From CAYVQF01 sp964454015 (GTDB taxonomy: Bacteria > Myxococcota_A > Bradymonadia > UBA4248): a stretch of 54,877 nt of DNA. The stretch spans positions 1 to 54,877 of the forward strand of contig CAYVQF010000037.1 in assembly GCA_964454015.1 (NCBI GenBank), in the 5' to 3' direction. Positions 35,060 to 43,552 of the stretch are shown piece by piece (the stretch's first letter is position 1; every line of letters starts with the position of its first letter). Under the pieces are notes generated by a model. The model was given only the letters and a program-made list of their open reading frames with translations, did not search any database and had not been told where the DNA came from. The position numbers were made by a program, and so were the translations under genes.

Positions 35060-35965
35060 TCAGCCGCGCGGGTGGTGCTCGGCGTGGATTTTCTTCAAGC
35101 GCTCCCGGGTGACATGGGTGTAGATCTGGGTCGAGGAGATGTCGGCGTGTCCCAAGAGCGCTTGCACGGCGCGGAGATCGGCGCCGTGCTCCAGGAGGTG
35201 GGTGGCAAAGGAGTGGCGGAGCTTGTGGGGAGAAATCTCGCGATGGATGTTGGCCATCTGAGCATAGCGCTTGATATTCTTCCAGAAACCTTGCCGGGTC
35301 ATCGCGCCCCCGCGGCGGCTGACGAAGAGGGCCTTGATGGCGCTCGGCGCGCCGTGCCCTCTGAGGAGGGTGGTGCGCCCATGCTCGAGATAGGCGCGCA
35401 CGGCGTCGACGGCGACCTCGCCCAGGGGGACGAGTCGGTCCTTGCTTCCCTTGCCCACCACGCGGGCGAAGCCCGCCTCGAGATTGATGCTCCTGGTTTC
35501 GAGACCGACGAGCTCGCTCACTCTGATGCCCGTGGCGTAGAGCAGCTCCAGCATGGCCCGATCCCGGATCTGCTCTGGGCTGTCACCGGCCGGGGCCGCC
35601 AGCAGGCGATCCACCTCGGCGTGGCTGAGGAAGACGGGCTGTTTCTTGGCGAACTTGGGCAGGTCTACTGTGGCGCACGGGTCGTCGAGGATGATCTTGT
35701 CGGCGCGGAGAAAGTGGCAGAAACGCCGCAATGAGACGAGATTACGCAACAAAGTTCGGTTGGAGACGCCCCCGTCCAGACGTTGAAGGAGAAAGTCCCG
35801 GACATGCTGGGGTGCCAAGTCCTGACAGGTCACCACCCCGTTCTGTTCGCAGAAATCGACGAAGAGGAGTAGGTCGCGGCGGTAAGCCTCCAGGGTGTTG
35901 GTGGCCAGGGCGCGCTCGACTTTCAGATGAAATTGGTAGTGATCGACGGCGCTATCGAGGTTCAT
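35060..35965 (-). CDS. xerD: Tyrosine recombinase XerD
   Basis: This 301-aa recombinase has an N-terminal SAM-like core-binding domain (HLKVERALATNTLEAYRRDL) and a C-terminal catalytic domain with the R-H-R-H-Y set: LYATGIRVSELVGL, SPHKLRHSFATHLLEHGADL and LLGHADISSTQIYTHV (Tyr nucleophile). The length and lack of mobile-element context fit the housekeeping recombinase that resolves chromosome dimers at dif with XerC. ATG 35965 overlaps the stop of the DUF4442 gene (ATGA). No convincing dif site was found in the window. Confidence 0.9.
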   Translation of the reverse strand: MNLDSAVDHYQFHLKVERALATNTLEAYRRDLLLFVDFCEQNGVVTCQDLAPQHVRDFLLQRLDGGVSNRTLLRNLVSLRRFCHFLRADKIILDDPCATVDLPKFAKKQPVFLSHAEVDRLLAAPAGDSPEQIRDRAMLELLYATGIRVSELVGLETRSINLEAGFARVVGKGSKDRLVPLGEVAVDAVRAYLEHGRTTLLRGHGAPSAIKALFVSRRGGAMTRQGFWKNIKRYAQMANIHREISPHKLRHSFATHLLEHGADLRAVQALLGHADISSTQIYTHVTRERLKKIHAEHHPRG

Positions 35966-36447
35966 GCTTGACCTGTTGGGGGGGCGTAGCTGCCGACGCG
36001 CCACTCGGCGCTGGCTGTGGCGATGACCTCTTGCTTGGCGTCCATGACGGTGGCAGTGATTTGCTGCTGGGGCGCCTCGGTGAGGGTGTGTTCGGCAACG
36101 GCCGTGAGGGTGCCACGCCCTTTCTTGTGGTAGCGCACTTCGAGCCCAGTGAGGATGGCGCGCCGGTCGCGCGGCAAGGCGCTGATCAGGGCCAGGCCCG
36201 AGGCGAGCTCGAGCATGTTCGCCAAGGCTATGGCGTGGAAGGAGCGCAGGTGATTGCGGACACCGCGCTGGTCTCTGACTTGGAGGCGGACATAGCCCGG
36301 CCGCAGCTCGAGGATGCGGGGGCGGATGGAGCCGGAATACGGCACCATGAGGGTCAAGGCGCAGGAGAAGAGGCGATTGCCACCGGGCAGGCGCTGGGCC
36401 CGTTGCCACCATCGCGTCAAGCTCTCGCCGTGGAGGTGCGCAGCCAT
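35962..36447 (-). CDS. DUF4442 hotdog-fold protein (putative thioesterase)
   Basis: This 161-aa protein has the DUF4442 layout: VPYSGSIRPRILELRPGYVRLQVRDQ followed by VRNHLRSFHAIALANMLELASGLAL (the hotdog central helix; quoted in part) and beta strands LTGLEVRYHKKGRGTLTAVAE. The related PaaI/YiiD-like proteins bind or hydrolyse acyl-thioesters; activity here is unproven. ATG 36447 has AGAGG upstream. It is the first gene of a two-gene unit with xerD. Confidence 0.75.
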   Translation of the reverse strand: MAAHLHGESLTRWWQRAQRLPGGNRLFSCALTLMVPYSGSIRPRILELRPGYVRLQVRDQRGVRNHLRSFHAIALANMLELASGLALISALPRDRRAILTGLEVRYHKKGRGTLTAVAEHTLTEAPQQQITATVMDAKQEVIATASAEWRVGSYAPPTGQA

Positions 36448-36886
36448 GGGGGACCTCTGAGGTGATGCAGGGAGAGAGGCACCGTGGAGGGGATAGGCGG
36501 GTGATGGCGCCTCTGGCGCGCGTCGCCCGCCCCACGTGGATCATGGTGTGAAGGTGAGGCGAAGGCAAGGGGTGGGCGCGGCGACTTTGCGGCGGGATTG
36601 GGGTCGGGGTGTGTGGCAAAAGGTTAAACATTACAGAGAAATAGTGCAAAAAACGCAGGGGGCGGGAATAAGCATGTCGTGGCACCGTGAATAGCGGTTG
36701 ACAGCCGCATGTATTCCGTTAATTTGCTAGGAGGGGGAAGGGGTGATCCTTAGTAGGAACAGGCGAATCGACGCGGCGGCAGCGCTTGGGCGGATGCCGC
36801 CGAGGTGTTCTACCTAGAGGTGTTCTACCTAGTGGTTGTGTTTTCAAGGGTGCGATGGACGGTTCTTTCACGAGAGAGTGGAAATT
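36448..36886. other. 439-bp divergent intergenic region with an AT-rich patch
   Basis: No gene is visible. The stretch around 36610-36660 is clearly AT-richer than its surroundings (AAAAGGTTAAACATTACAGA), and a promoter candidate lies at 36698-36725. It probably holds regulatory sites for the large TSP3-vWA lipoprotein and for the minus-strand xerD unit. Confidence 0.5.
36698..36725 (+). promoter_or_regulatory. Candidate promoter of the first TSP3-vWA lipoprotein
   Basis: A perfect TTGACA (36698-36703) is followed after 16 bp by TAATTT (36720-36725, 3 of 6 matches). The paralogous downstream gene also has a perfect TTGACA upstream, which supports the assignment. The leader would be about 155 nt. 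Confidence 0.45.
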
Positions 36887-39712
36887 ATGCGCAAACGAAA
36901 CTTGAGCCTAACAGCGATGTCGTGCTTCGCCGTGGGGGTGCTGCTGTGCTTGGCGGCCTGCTCCGACGAGGTCTCGGTCAAACCGAAGACCGATGTCAGC
37001 GGTGACGCGGATGTGACGGGGGATTTCACGGGTGACCTTTGGGACACCATGGATCCCGACCAAGAAACGACCGAGCCCGACTCCGTCGAGCCGGATCAGG
37101 AAACGATCGATCCCGACGGAGTGGACGTTGAAGACGACACCGTCGTCGGTCCCTGCGTGCCCTCTGGCTTGCCCTTCGCCGACGACGATGGCGATGGCGT
37201 CCTGAACCACGCGGACAATTGCGTGTGCGAGCCCAACCCGGGTCAAGAAGACCGGGACGGTGATGGCGTGGGTGACGCTTGTGACAACTGCCCCGACGTC
37301 CCCAACCCCAGGCAGACCGATACGGTTGGCAACGGCATCGGTGACGCCTGTCGTGTCCTCGACCCCGATGGGGACGAGGACGGCGATGGCATCCTCAATC
37401 GCAACGACAACTGCCTCTACGTCTACAACCCTGACCAGCTCGACACGGATCAAGATCGGGTGGGCGACGCCTGTGACAACTGCCCCATGATCGCCAACAG
37501 CGACCAGGCCGACGAGAACAACAACGGCATTGGCGATGCGTGTGAGGTGCCCACCGTCGCCGACGGAGACTTCGACAACGACACCATCCCCAACAACATC
37601 GACAACTGCTGGATGGTCTACAACCCGGACCAGCTCGACACGGACGGCGATGGCATCGGCGACGTCTGCGACAACTGCCCCATGGTCGCCAACTGGAGCC
37701 AGCTCGACAGCAACGGCAACGGCCTGGGTGACGACTGTGATGGACTGCAAGCGCCAGGTGGGGACTTCGACAACGACACCATCCCCAACGGTCTCGACAA
37801 TTGCCCCACCGTGCCTAACCCGGACCAGCTCGACTCCGATGGCGACCGCATCGGCGACGCCTGCGACAACTGCCCCTTCATCGCCAACCACGACCAAGCC
37901 GACAGCAATGGCAACGGCAAGGGTGACGCTTGTGAGGATGACTTCCTGACCCGCGACACCGATGGCGACGGCGTGCGGGACGTGGAAGACAACTGTCCGA
38001 CCATTCCCAACGCCAACCAGCTCGACACCGATGGTGACGGGCGCGGCGATGTGTGTGACAACTGCCCGACCATCTCCAACTACGACCAGCGCGACAGCAA
38101 CAACAACGGCGTCGGCGATGCCTGTGAGTCATACTATACGCCCCTCTTGGACTCTGACGGCGACACCGTGCCGGACATCTTCGACAACTGCGTGGCCATC
38201 CCCAACGCCAACCAGGCCGATGCCGATGGCGACGGTGTGGGCGATGTGTGCGACAACTGTCCGAACGTGGCCAACTACTTCCAGGACGATCTGAACAACA
38301 ACGGCATTGGCGACGCCTGTGAGCTGAGCCTGCCGCCGGGGACACCCATCTGCACCAACGGCAGCGTCTCGGCGACCCGGATCCGTCCGGCCTTGTACTT
38401 CGTGGTCGACACCTCGGGGTCCATGGCCGGGGATCGCAACACCACCCTCAAGGCCGCGCTCAACCACATGGCGGACAACACCAACCTCCTGACGGATTTT
38501 TACGTGGGGATGATGGAGTTTGCGGCCTGCACCAACTTGACCCAGCGGGTGCCCCTGGGAGACTACGGCTCGGCAAAGCAGACGTTCAAGAACGCCGTCA
38601 ACGCGCTGCCGGCTTCGGGGGGGACCTTCATGGGTTCGGCCATCCAGCGCGTCTATACCCAGAACTGGCTGAACATGGCCAATGATCCCCTGCCCAACCG
38701 GCCCAAGCGCCTCATCGTCATCACTGACGGTGCGCCATCGACGGGGGCGTGTAATGGCGCGACGGAGGGCGTTGACTACGTCATCAACCGCGCGGCCTAT
38801 TCTCTTGGTCAAGGCAACCCGGTCTATTTCGTGGGCTTCGACAACCTGAGCACGACGGATCAGAACCGGATGCAGCAGTACGCCGTGGCCGGCGGGACGA
38901 ACAACCCCAACGATGCCACCCGCAATTGGTTCCGGATCAGCTCCAACAACACCACGGATCTGGTCAACGCCATCAACGCCATCAGCGCCATGACCATCGG
39001 CTGCGAGGTGCAGCTCAGCCCCAACCCCGATGACGACGTGAGCCGCATCCAGGTCGAGCTCAACGATGGCTACACGAGCCACTTCATCCCCCGCGACGCC
39101 GTCAATGGTTGGACCTTGAACGAGGTGACCAACGTGGTCACGCTCCATGGCCAATCTTGCACCCAATTGCAAGCGGCGCTGCAAGCGGCGGGTAGCTCTG
39201 GCGTCACCGTGGGAATCGAGGTCGACATCGCCTGCGCGACCTGCATCCCCGAGCCGGAAATCTGCGACTACATCGACAACAACTGCGATGGCGTCGTCGA
39301 CGAAGGCTGCGAGCACTGTGTCCCTGAGATCTGCGACGGCATCGACAACAACTGCAATGGCATCATCGACGAGGGCTGTCCGCCTACGGCGTGCATCCCG
39401 AGCATCGAGATCTGCGACGGTATCGACAACAACTGCGACGGCGTCATCGACGAAGGCTGTCCGCCCGACGCTTGCATCCCCCACCCGGAGATCTGCGACG
39501 GTATCGACAACAACTGTGACGGCGTCATCGACGAAGGTTGCCCGCCCGATACCTGCATCCCCTTCCCGGAGATCTGCGACGGCATCGACAACAACTGCAA
39601 CGGCATCATCGATGAGGGGTGTCTGGAGTGCATCCCGAGCTTCGAGATCTGCGACGGCATCGACAACGACTGCGACGGTGAGATCGACGAGGGTTGCCCC
39701 CCGCCGAACTGA
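36887..39712 (+). CDS. Surface lipoprotein with TSP3 repeats, vWA domain and MopE-type repeats
   Basis: This 941-aa protein has a lipoprotein signal (CLAACSDEVSVKP) and an acidic Asp/Glu linker. About a dozen thrombospondin type-3 calcium-binding repeats (DGDGVGDACDNCPDVPNP type) cover residues 100-490. A von Willebrand A domain at about 500-690 has the MIDAS motif DTSGS (D508) and TDGAPSTG. An intervening beta domain is followed by six C-terminal MopE-type motifs (EICDGIDNNCNGIIDEGC). The repeats bind Ca2+ and possibly other metals; the vWA domain suggests adhesion or ligand binding at the cell surface. ATG 36887 is preceded by GAGAGAGTGGA. A strong terminator follows. Confidence 0.9.
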   Translation: MRKRNLSLTAMSCFAVGVLLCLAACSDEVSVKPKTDVSGDADVTGDFTGDLWDTMDPDQETTEPDSVEPDQETIDPDGVDVEDDTVVGPCVPSGLPFADDDGDGVLNHADNCVCEPNPGQEDRDGDGVGDACDNCPDVPNPRQTDTVGNGIGDACRVLDPDGDEDGDGILNRNDNCLYVYNPDQLDTDQDRVGDACDNCPMIANSDQADENNNGIGDACEVPTVADGDFDNDTIPNNIDNCWMVYNPDQLDTDGDGIGDVCDNCPMVANWSQLDSNGNGLGDDCDGLQAPGGDFDNDTIPNGLDNCPTVPNPDQLDSDGDRIGDACDNCPFIANHDQADSNGNGKGDACEDDFLTRDTDGDGVRDVEDNCPTIPNANQLDTDGDGRGDVCDNCPTISNYDQRDSNNNGVGDACESYYTPLLDSDGDTVPDIFDNCVAIPNANQADADGDGVGDVCDNCPNVANYFQDDLNNNGIGDACELSLPPGTPICTNGSVSATRIRPALYFVVDTSGSMAGDRNTTLKAALNHMADNTNLLTDFYVGMMEFAACTNLTQRVPLGDYGSAKQTFKNAVNALPASGGTFMGSAIQRVYTQNWLNMANDPLPNRPKRLIVITDGAPSTGACNGATEGVDYVINRAAYSLGQGNPVYFVGFDNLSTTDQNRMQQYAVAGGTNNPNDATRNWFRISSNNTTDLVNAINAISAMTIGCEVQLSPNPDDDVSRIQVELNDGYTSHFIPRDAVNGWTLNEVTNVVTLHGQSCTQLQAALQAAGSSGVTVGIEVDIACATCIPEPEICDYIDNNCDGVVDEGCEHCVPEICDGIDNNCNGIIDEGCPPTACIPSIEICDGIDNNCDGVIDEGCPPDACIPHPEICDGIDNNCDGVIDEGCPPDTCIPFPEICDGIDNNCNGIIDEGCLECIPSFEICDGIDNDCDGEIDEGCPPPN

Positions 39713-39733
39713 TCACGTGCGCTGGTGACACTT

Positions 39734-39774
39734 AGGCCGGCCGCCTCTCGAGGCGGTCGGCCTTTTTTATTTTT
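39734..39774 (+). terminator. Strong intrinsic terminator
   Basis: A 12-bp GC-rich stem (39735-39746 with 39751-39762, one G-U pair, loop CTCG) is followed directly by TTTTTTATTTTT. It ends the transcript of the first TSP3-vWA gene. Confidence 0.93.
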
Positions 39775-39851
39775 GCTGTCGCAGCGGCGCCGCCAGGCGC
39801 GGGGCCATGGAAGTGCTGGCAACGCCGGTTGGCAGTGGGTGTGAACGAGGG

Positions 39852-39879
39852 TTGACAGGCACGCCGCATTGGTTAGGCT
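39852..39879 (+). promoter_or_regulatory. Candidate promoter of the second TSP3-vWA lipoprotein
   Basis: A perfect TTGACA (39852-39857), a 16-bp spacer and TAGGCT (39874-39879, 3 of 6 matches) lie about 90 bp upstream of the start. Because a strong terminator separates the two paralogues, an own promoter is needed here. Confidence 0.45.
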
Positions 39880-39967
39880 GAGACTGAAGGTCGAGCGCCA
39901 TTTCGGCCCTCTCTCCCTGCCTCCATCCAATCACTGCCGCTGAGGCCAACGACGCCAAGTGACGACC

Positions 39968-41908
39968 ATGAAAGTAGTCGCCCTCAACCTCCCTTTGTTG
40001 TTGCTCCTTTGTTGCGCTTTGGCTGGCCTGGGCCTCTCCTGCGCCGACGAGGTGAGCGTCAAGCCGCGCAATCCTGCTGACAGCAGCGACGCACCTGGCG
40101 ACGATGTGTCGCCTGGGGATGACTTGCCCGAGTTGCCGCCGCAAGACGATGCGCTACCAAGCGACGCCCAACCCGGCGACAGTCTACCGCCCAACGATTT
40201 GGCGCCGGAGCTGCCGGAGAACGACGCCTTCGTGCCCGGCTGTGTCCCCACGGGCATCCCCCACCTCGACGATGACGGCGACGGGGTCTTGAACGCCGAT
40301 GACAACTGCGTGTGTCACTTCAACCCCGAGCAAGAGGACTTCGACGGTGACGGGATAGGCGATGCTTGCGACAATTGTCCCCTACATTTCAACCCAGATC
40401 AGCTCGACAGCAACGGTGATGGCATCGGTGATGCCTGTGAGCTCTACTACAATCCCAACGGTGACATTGACGGCGACACCATCCCCAACCGCTTGGACAA
40501 CTGCCCTTACGTCTTCAACCCTGATCAGGCCGATGAAGACCTGGATGGTATCGGTGACGCCTGCGACAATTGTCCGACCGTGGCCAACTACGACCAGCTC
40601 GACTCGAACGGCGATGGCACGGGTGACGCCTGCGTCGACCTCTATGACCCGCGTATCGACAGCGACGGCGACACCATCCCCGACATCGACGACAACTGTC
40701 CCTGGGTCTACAACCCGGACCAGGCCGATCGCGATGGGGACCACGTGGGCGATGCCTGCGACAACTGCCCCGACGTCGCCAACACTTTCCAGGAGGATTC
40801 CAATGGGGATGGCATGGGCGACCACTGCTCCCCCGTGTTGCCGCCGGAGATGCCCATCTGCAACGATGGCTCAGTGGAAGCCAACCGGGTCAAACCCATC
40901 CTCTACTTCGTCGTCGACACCTCGGGCTCGATGTCGGGCTCGCGTATCACCACCCTGCGCGGCGCCCTCAACCACATGGCGGATAACACCAACCTTCTGA
41001 GCGACTTCTATGTGGGGCTCATGGAGTTTGCCGCCTGCACCAACCTCACCCAGCGCGTGCCTTTGGGCGATTACGCCAGCTCACCCCAGACCTTCAAGAA
41101 CGCCGTCAACGCTTTGGGGGCCACGGGCGGCACCTACATGGGCTCGGCCATCAACCGCGTCTACACCCAGAACTGGCTCGATTTGCCCGGTGACACCGTT
41201 GCCAATCGCCCCAAGCGCCTCATCGTCATCACCGATGGTGCCCCATCGACGGGCTCATGCCACGGTGCTACCGAGGGCGTCAACTATGTCATCGACCGCG
41301 CGGCTTACTCCCTCAACCAAGGGGTGCCGGTCTACTTCGTCGGCTTCGACAACTTGAGCAGCACCGATCAGAACCGGATGCAGAGTTACGCCGTGGCGGG
41401 TGGTACCAACAACCCCAACGACGCCAACCGCAACTGGTTTTTAATCAGCTCCAACAACACCAGCGATCTGGTCACGGCCCTCAACACCATCTCGGCCATG
41501 TCCATTGGCTGTGAGGTGCAACTCCATCCCGAGCCGACCGATGACATCACCCGGATCCGGGTGGTCTTCTTCGATGGTCAGAACCGCCACCCCATCGCTG
41601 AGGATCCTCTCAACGGCTGGACCCTCAACCCCAATACCTATGTGGTCACCTTGCACGGCGCGGCCTGCACCAACCTGCAGAACGCGGCCCAGAGCGCGGC
41701 GAGCACTGGCGTCACCATTGGCATCGAGGTCGCCATCGCCTGTGTGTCGTGTATCCCCGAGCCCGAGGTCTGCGATGGGACGGACAACGACTGCAACGGT
41801 CTCATCGACGACCTCCCCGAGTGCCGGCTGTGCGTGCCCGAGATTTGCGACGGCATCGACAACAACTGCAACGGCATCATCGACGAGGGGTGTCCACCGC
41901 CGAACTGA
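39968..41908 (+). CDS. Second TSP3-vWA-MopE surface lipoprotein (paralogue)
   Basis: This 646-aa protein has the same architecture as its upstream neighbour and the same post-lipobox sequence (LGLSCADEVSVKP). It has fewer thrombospondin type-3 repeats (about residues 85-290), a vWA domain with DTSGS, the same cysteine spacing and long matching stretches such as ITDGAPSTG and AVAGGTNNPNDA. Only two MopE-type motifs end it (VCDGTDNDCNGLIDD; ICDGIDNNCNGIIDEGC). This is a tandem duplication with repeat loss or gain. ATG 39968 chosen; GTG 39959 is possible; neither has a strong ribosome site. Confidence 0.88.
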   Translation: MKVVALNLPLLLLLCCALAGLGLSCADEVSVKPRNPADSSDAPGDDVSPGDDLPELPPQDDALPSDAQPGDSLPPNDLAPELPENDAFVPGCVPTGIPHLDDDGDGVLNADDNCVCHFNPEQEDFDGDGIGDACDNCPLHFNPDQLDSNGDGIGDACELYYNPNGDIDGDTIPNRLDNCPYVFNPDQADEDLDGIGDACDNCPTVANYDQLDSNGDGTGDACVDLYDPRIDSDGDTIPDIDDNCPWVYNPDQADRDGDHVGDACDNCPDVANTFQEDSNGDGMGDHCSPVLPPEMPICNDGSVEANRVKPILYFVVDTSGSMSGSRITTLRGALNHMADNTNLLSDFYVGLMEFAACTNLTQRVPLGDYASSPQTFKNAVNALGATGGTYMGSAINRVYTQNWLDLPGDTVANRPKRLIVITDGAPSTGSCHGATEGVNYVIDRAAYSLNQGVPVYFVGFDNLSSTDQNRMQSYAVAGGTNNPNDANRNWFLISSNNTSDLVTALNTISAMSIGCEVQLHPEPTDDITRIRVVFFDGQNRHPIAEDPLNGWTLNPNTYVVTLHGAACTNLQNAAQSAASTGVTIGIEVAIACVSCIPEPEVCDGTDNDCNGLIDDLPECRLCVPEICDGIDNNCNGIIDEGCPPPN

Positions 41909-42059
41909 GCGGCGGCATGACGCGTCGCGTCATCGCGGTTGGCAAGACATGGCAAAGGGCCTATAAAGGCCGGGTGAGTGGGCGCCTGGGTGGCGCTGTG
42001 ATGGCCTGAGCGACGCCCACGGTGTCGTTGGGCTCCATGTTGTTTTGCCAAGGTGGCCG

Positions 42060-43355
42060 ATGCCTGGTGGACGTCAAGGTGGCGCAAGACGCCGCAGCGT
42101 TGCGGTCGTCGCAGGGGTGCGCACCCCCTTTGCGCTTTGCGATGGGGCCTTTCGCGGGCAGAGCGTGGTGCACTTGGGACGCATGGTCTGCGCCGAGCTC
42201 GTGGCGCGCGCAGGCTTGGATCCGAGCCGCATCGACGCGCTGGTCCTCGGGGCAGGTAGCGGCGGCGAACGTTTCGACAATCCCGCTCGCCATGTCGCTT
42301 TGGCGGCGGGCCTGCCCAACGGCGTCGATGCCTGGACCTGTAGCGGCTCGAGTCACATCGGCCTGCGCGCGCTGGCCAGCATGGTCGCGGCCATCGCCTC
42401 GGGGCAAGTGCAAGTGGGGGTGGTCTGTGCGGTGGCGGCCGCTTCAGACCGAGTCTACGGCATGAGCCGCGGGTTGTCGGCGCTGTTGCACAGCTTGGGG
42501 CAGCGCCCGCTGTTGCAGCAAGTCGTGGCCATGGGGCGCCTTGGCCGTCGTGATCTCATGCCGCGCACCTTGGTTCCAGAAGCTCGCCTCAGCACCCCAA
42601 AGACGGCCTTGGCGGAACGACTGGCGCAGGACTTTCTGATCGGGAAAGAGGAGCAGGATGGCTATGCCATGCGTTCACACCTGCGCGGCGCGGCGGCCTG
42701 GCGCGACGGGCTCTTCGACGACACGGTGATGCCGGCCTTCGTTCCTTTCCAGCCCCCTCTCTACCAAGATGATGCCCTCATCGGTGCGTGCGATGACGAG
42801 ACCATGAAGCTCTCGCCGCTTCTGGATGTGGCCTCTGGTGGGACCTTGAGTGCTGGCAACAGTGCTCCCGCGGCCGATGGGGCGGCGGCGCTGTTGCTGA
42901 TGCGTGCTGGTTCGGCGCGCGGCGAAGGGCTACATCCCTTGGGTCTGGTGCGCGCCTGGAGCTTCGCAGCGGGTGAGCTGCAGCGCGATGCGCTCCTTGG
43001 GCAGAGTCTGGCCATTCCCCAGGTGCTGCACCGCAGCAATTTGCGACTCCGCGATGTCGCTTCAGTGCAGATGCACGTCGGTTCAGCGGTGCAAGCGATC
43101 TGTGTGGCCCGACGTCTCGAGTCGCCCAGTTTTTGTCGTGAGGTCTTGGGGCGCGGGGCGCTGGGGCGCATCGATCCTGAGCGATGCAACCGCCTAGGGG
43201 ACAGCTTGGCCTTTGGCCATGCCGCGGGGGCCTCTGATCTGCGCATGGTGCTGCAAGGGTTGCGGGATGCGCGTCAGCATGGCTGGGAGAATTGTCTCGT
43301 CGCCAGCGGCGAGGGCGATGCCCAGGGGGGGGCTCTCATTCTCGACCTGGATTGA
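42060..43355 (+). CDS. Thiolase-family protein with altered active-site motifs
   Basis: This 431-aa protein has the thiolase fold throughout: VAGVRTPFALCDG, TCSGSSHIGLRAL (nucleophilic Cys kept), EEQDGYAMRSHLRGAAAWRDG, GGTLSAGNSAPAADGAAALLLM, and QMHVGSAVQAI (His in place of the HEAF motif, His kept). The usual GHP motif reads GHAAGASDLRM. The final catalytic Cys is replaced (LVASGEGDAQGGA, where thiolases have LVAACAAGGQGGA). It may have lost Claisen activity, or catalyse something different such as an acyl transfer. No fadB-type partner is adjacent. ATG 42060 has AAGGTGG upstream. Confidence 0.8.
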   Translation: MPGGRQGGARRRSVAVVAGVRTPFALCDGAFRGQSVVHLGRMVCAELVARAGLDPSRIDALVLGAGSGGERFDNPARHVALAAGLPNGVDAWTCSGSSHIGLRALASMVAAIASGQVQVGVVCAVAAASDRVYGMSRGLSALLHSLGQRPLLQQVVAMGRLGRRDLMPRTLVPEARLSTPKTALAERLAQDFLIGKEEQDGYAMRSHLRGAAAWRDGLFDDTVMPAFVPFQPPLYQDDALIGACDDETMKLSPLLDVASGGTLSAGNSAPAADGAAALLLMRAGSARGEGLHPLGLVRAWSFAAGELQRDALLGQSLAIPQVLHRSNLRLRDVASVQMHVGSAVQAICVARRLESPSFCREVLGRGALGRIDPERCNRLGDSLAFGHAAGASDLRMVLQGLRDARQHGWENCLVASGEGDAQGGALILDLD

Positions 43356-43552
43356 GGCACAGCCCGCTGGCGACGTGTTTACGCCCTGGCGCTGATGTGG
43401 TAGAAGCGGGTGGTGTGTTTTGCCAGGCCAAGCTGAGGTCAGACGCGATGGAAACGACCCAGTGTGGCCCAAGGGTGCTTGCAGACACCCAAACGATCGA
43501 TTGATGGCTTCTGTTTTGCGGTGACTGCGTCAGAGAAGCAGGGAAAAGCAAC

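Noticed and set aside
35060..35965. XerD-like recombinase as integrase of a mobile element
   Set aside because: The length, motifs and housekeeping neighbour fit XerD. No attachment repeats, tRNA gene or phage genes are nearby.
36610..36660. Possible dif/XerCD site in the AT-rich patch upstream of xerD
   Set aside because: TTAAACATTA recalls half of a dif arm, but the second arm and the 6-bp spacer do not fit the 28-bp consensus.
36661..36700. Sigma-54 promoter (TGGCAC at about 36679)
   Set aside because: The spacing between the GG and GC elements is one base too long and the -12 element TTGCA is missing.
37190..38330. Regularly spaced repeats that could suggest a CRISPR or satellite array
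   Set aside because: They are in-frame thrombospondin type-3 codons (DGDG-D-CDNCP) with variable spacing and sequence, clearly coding.
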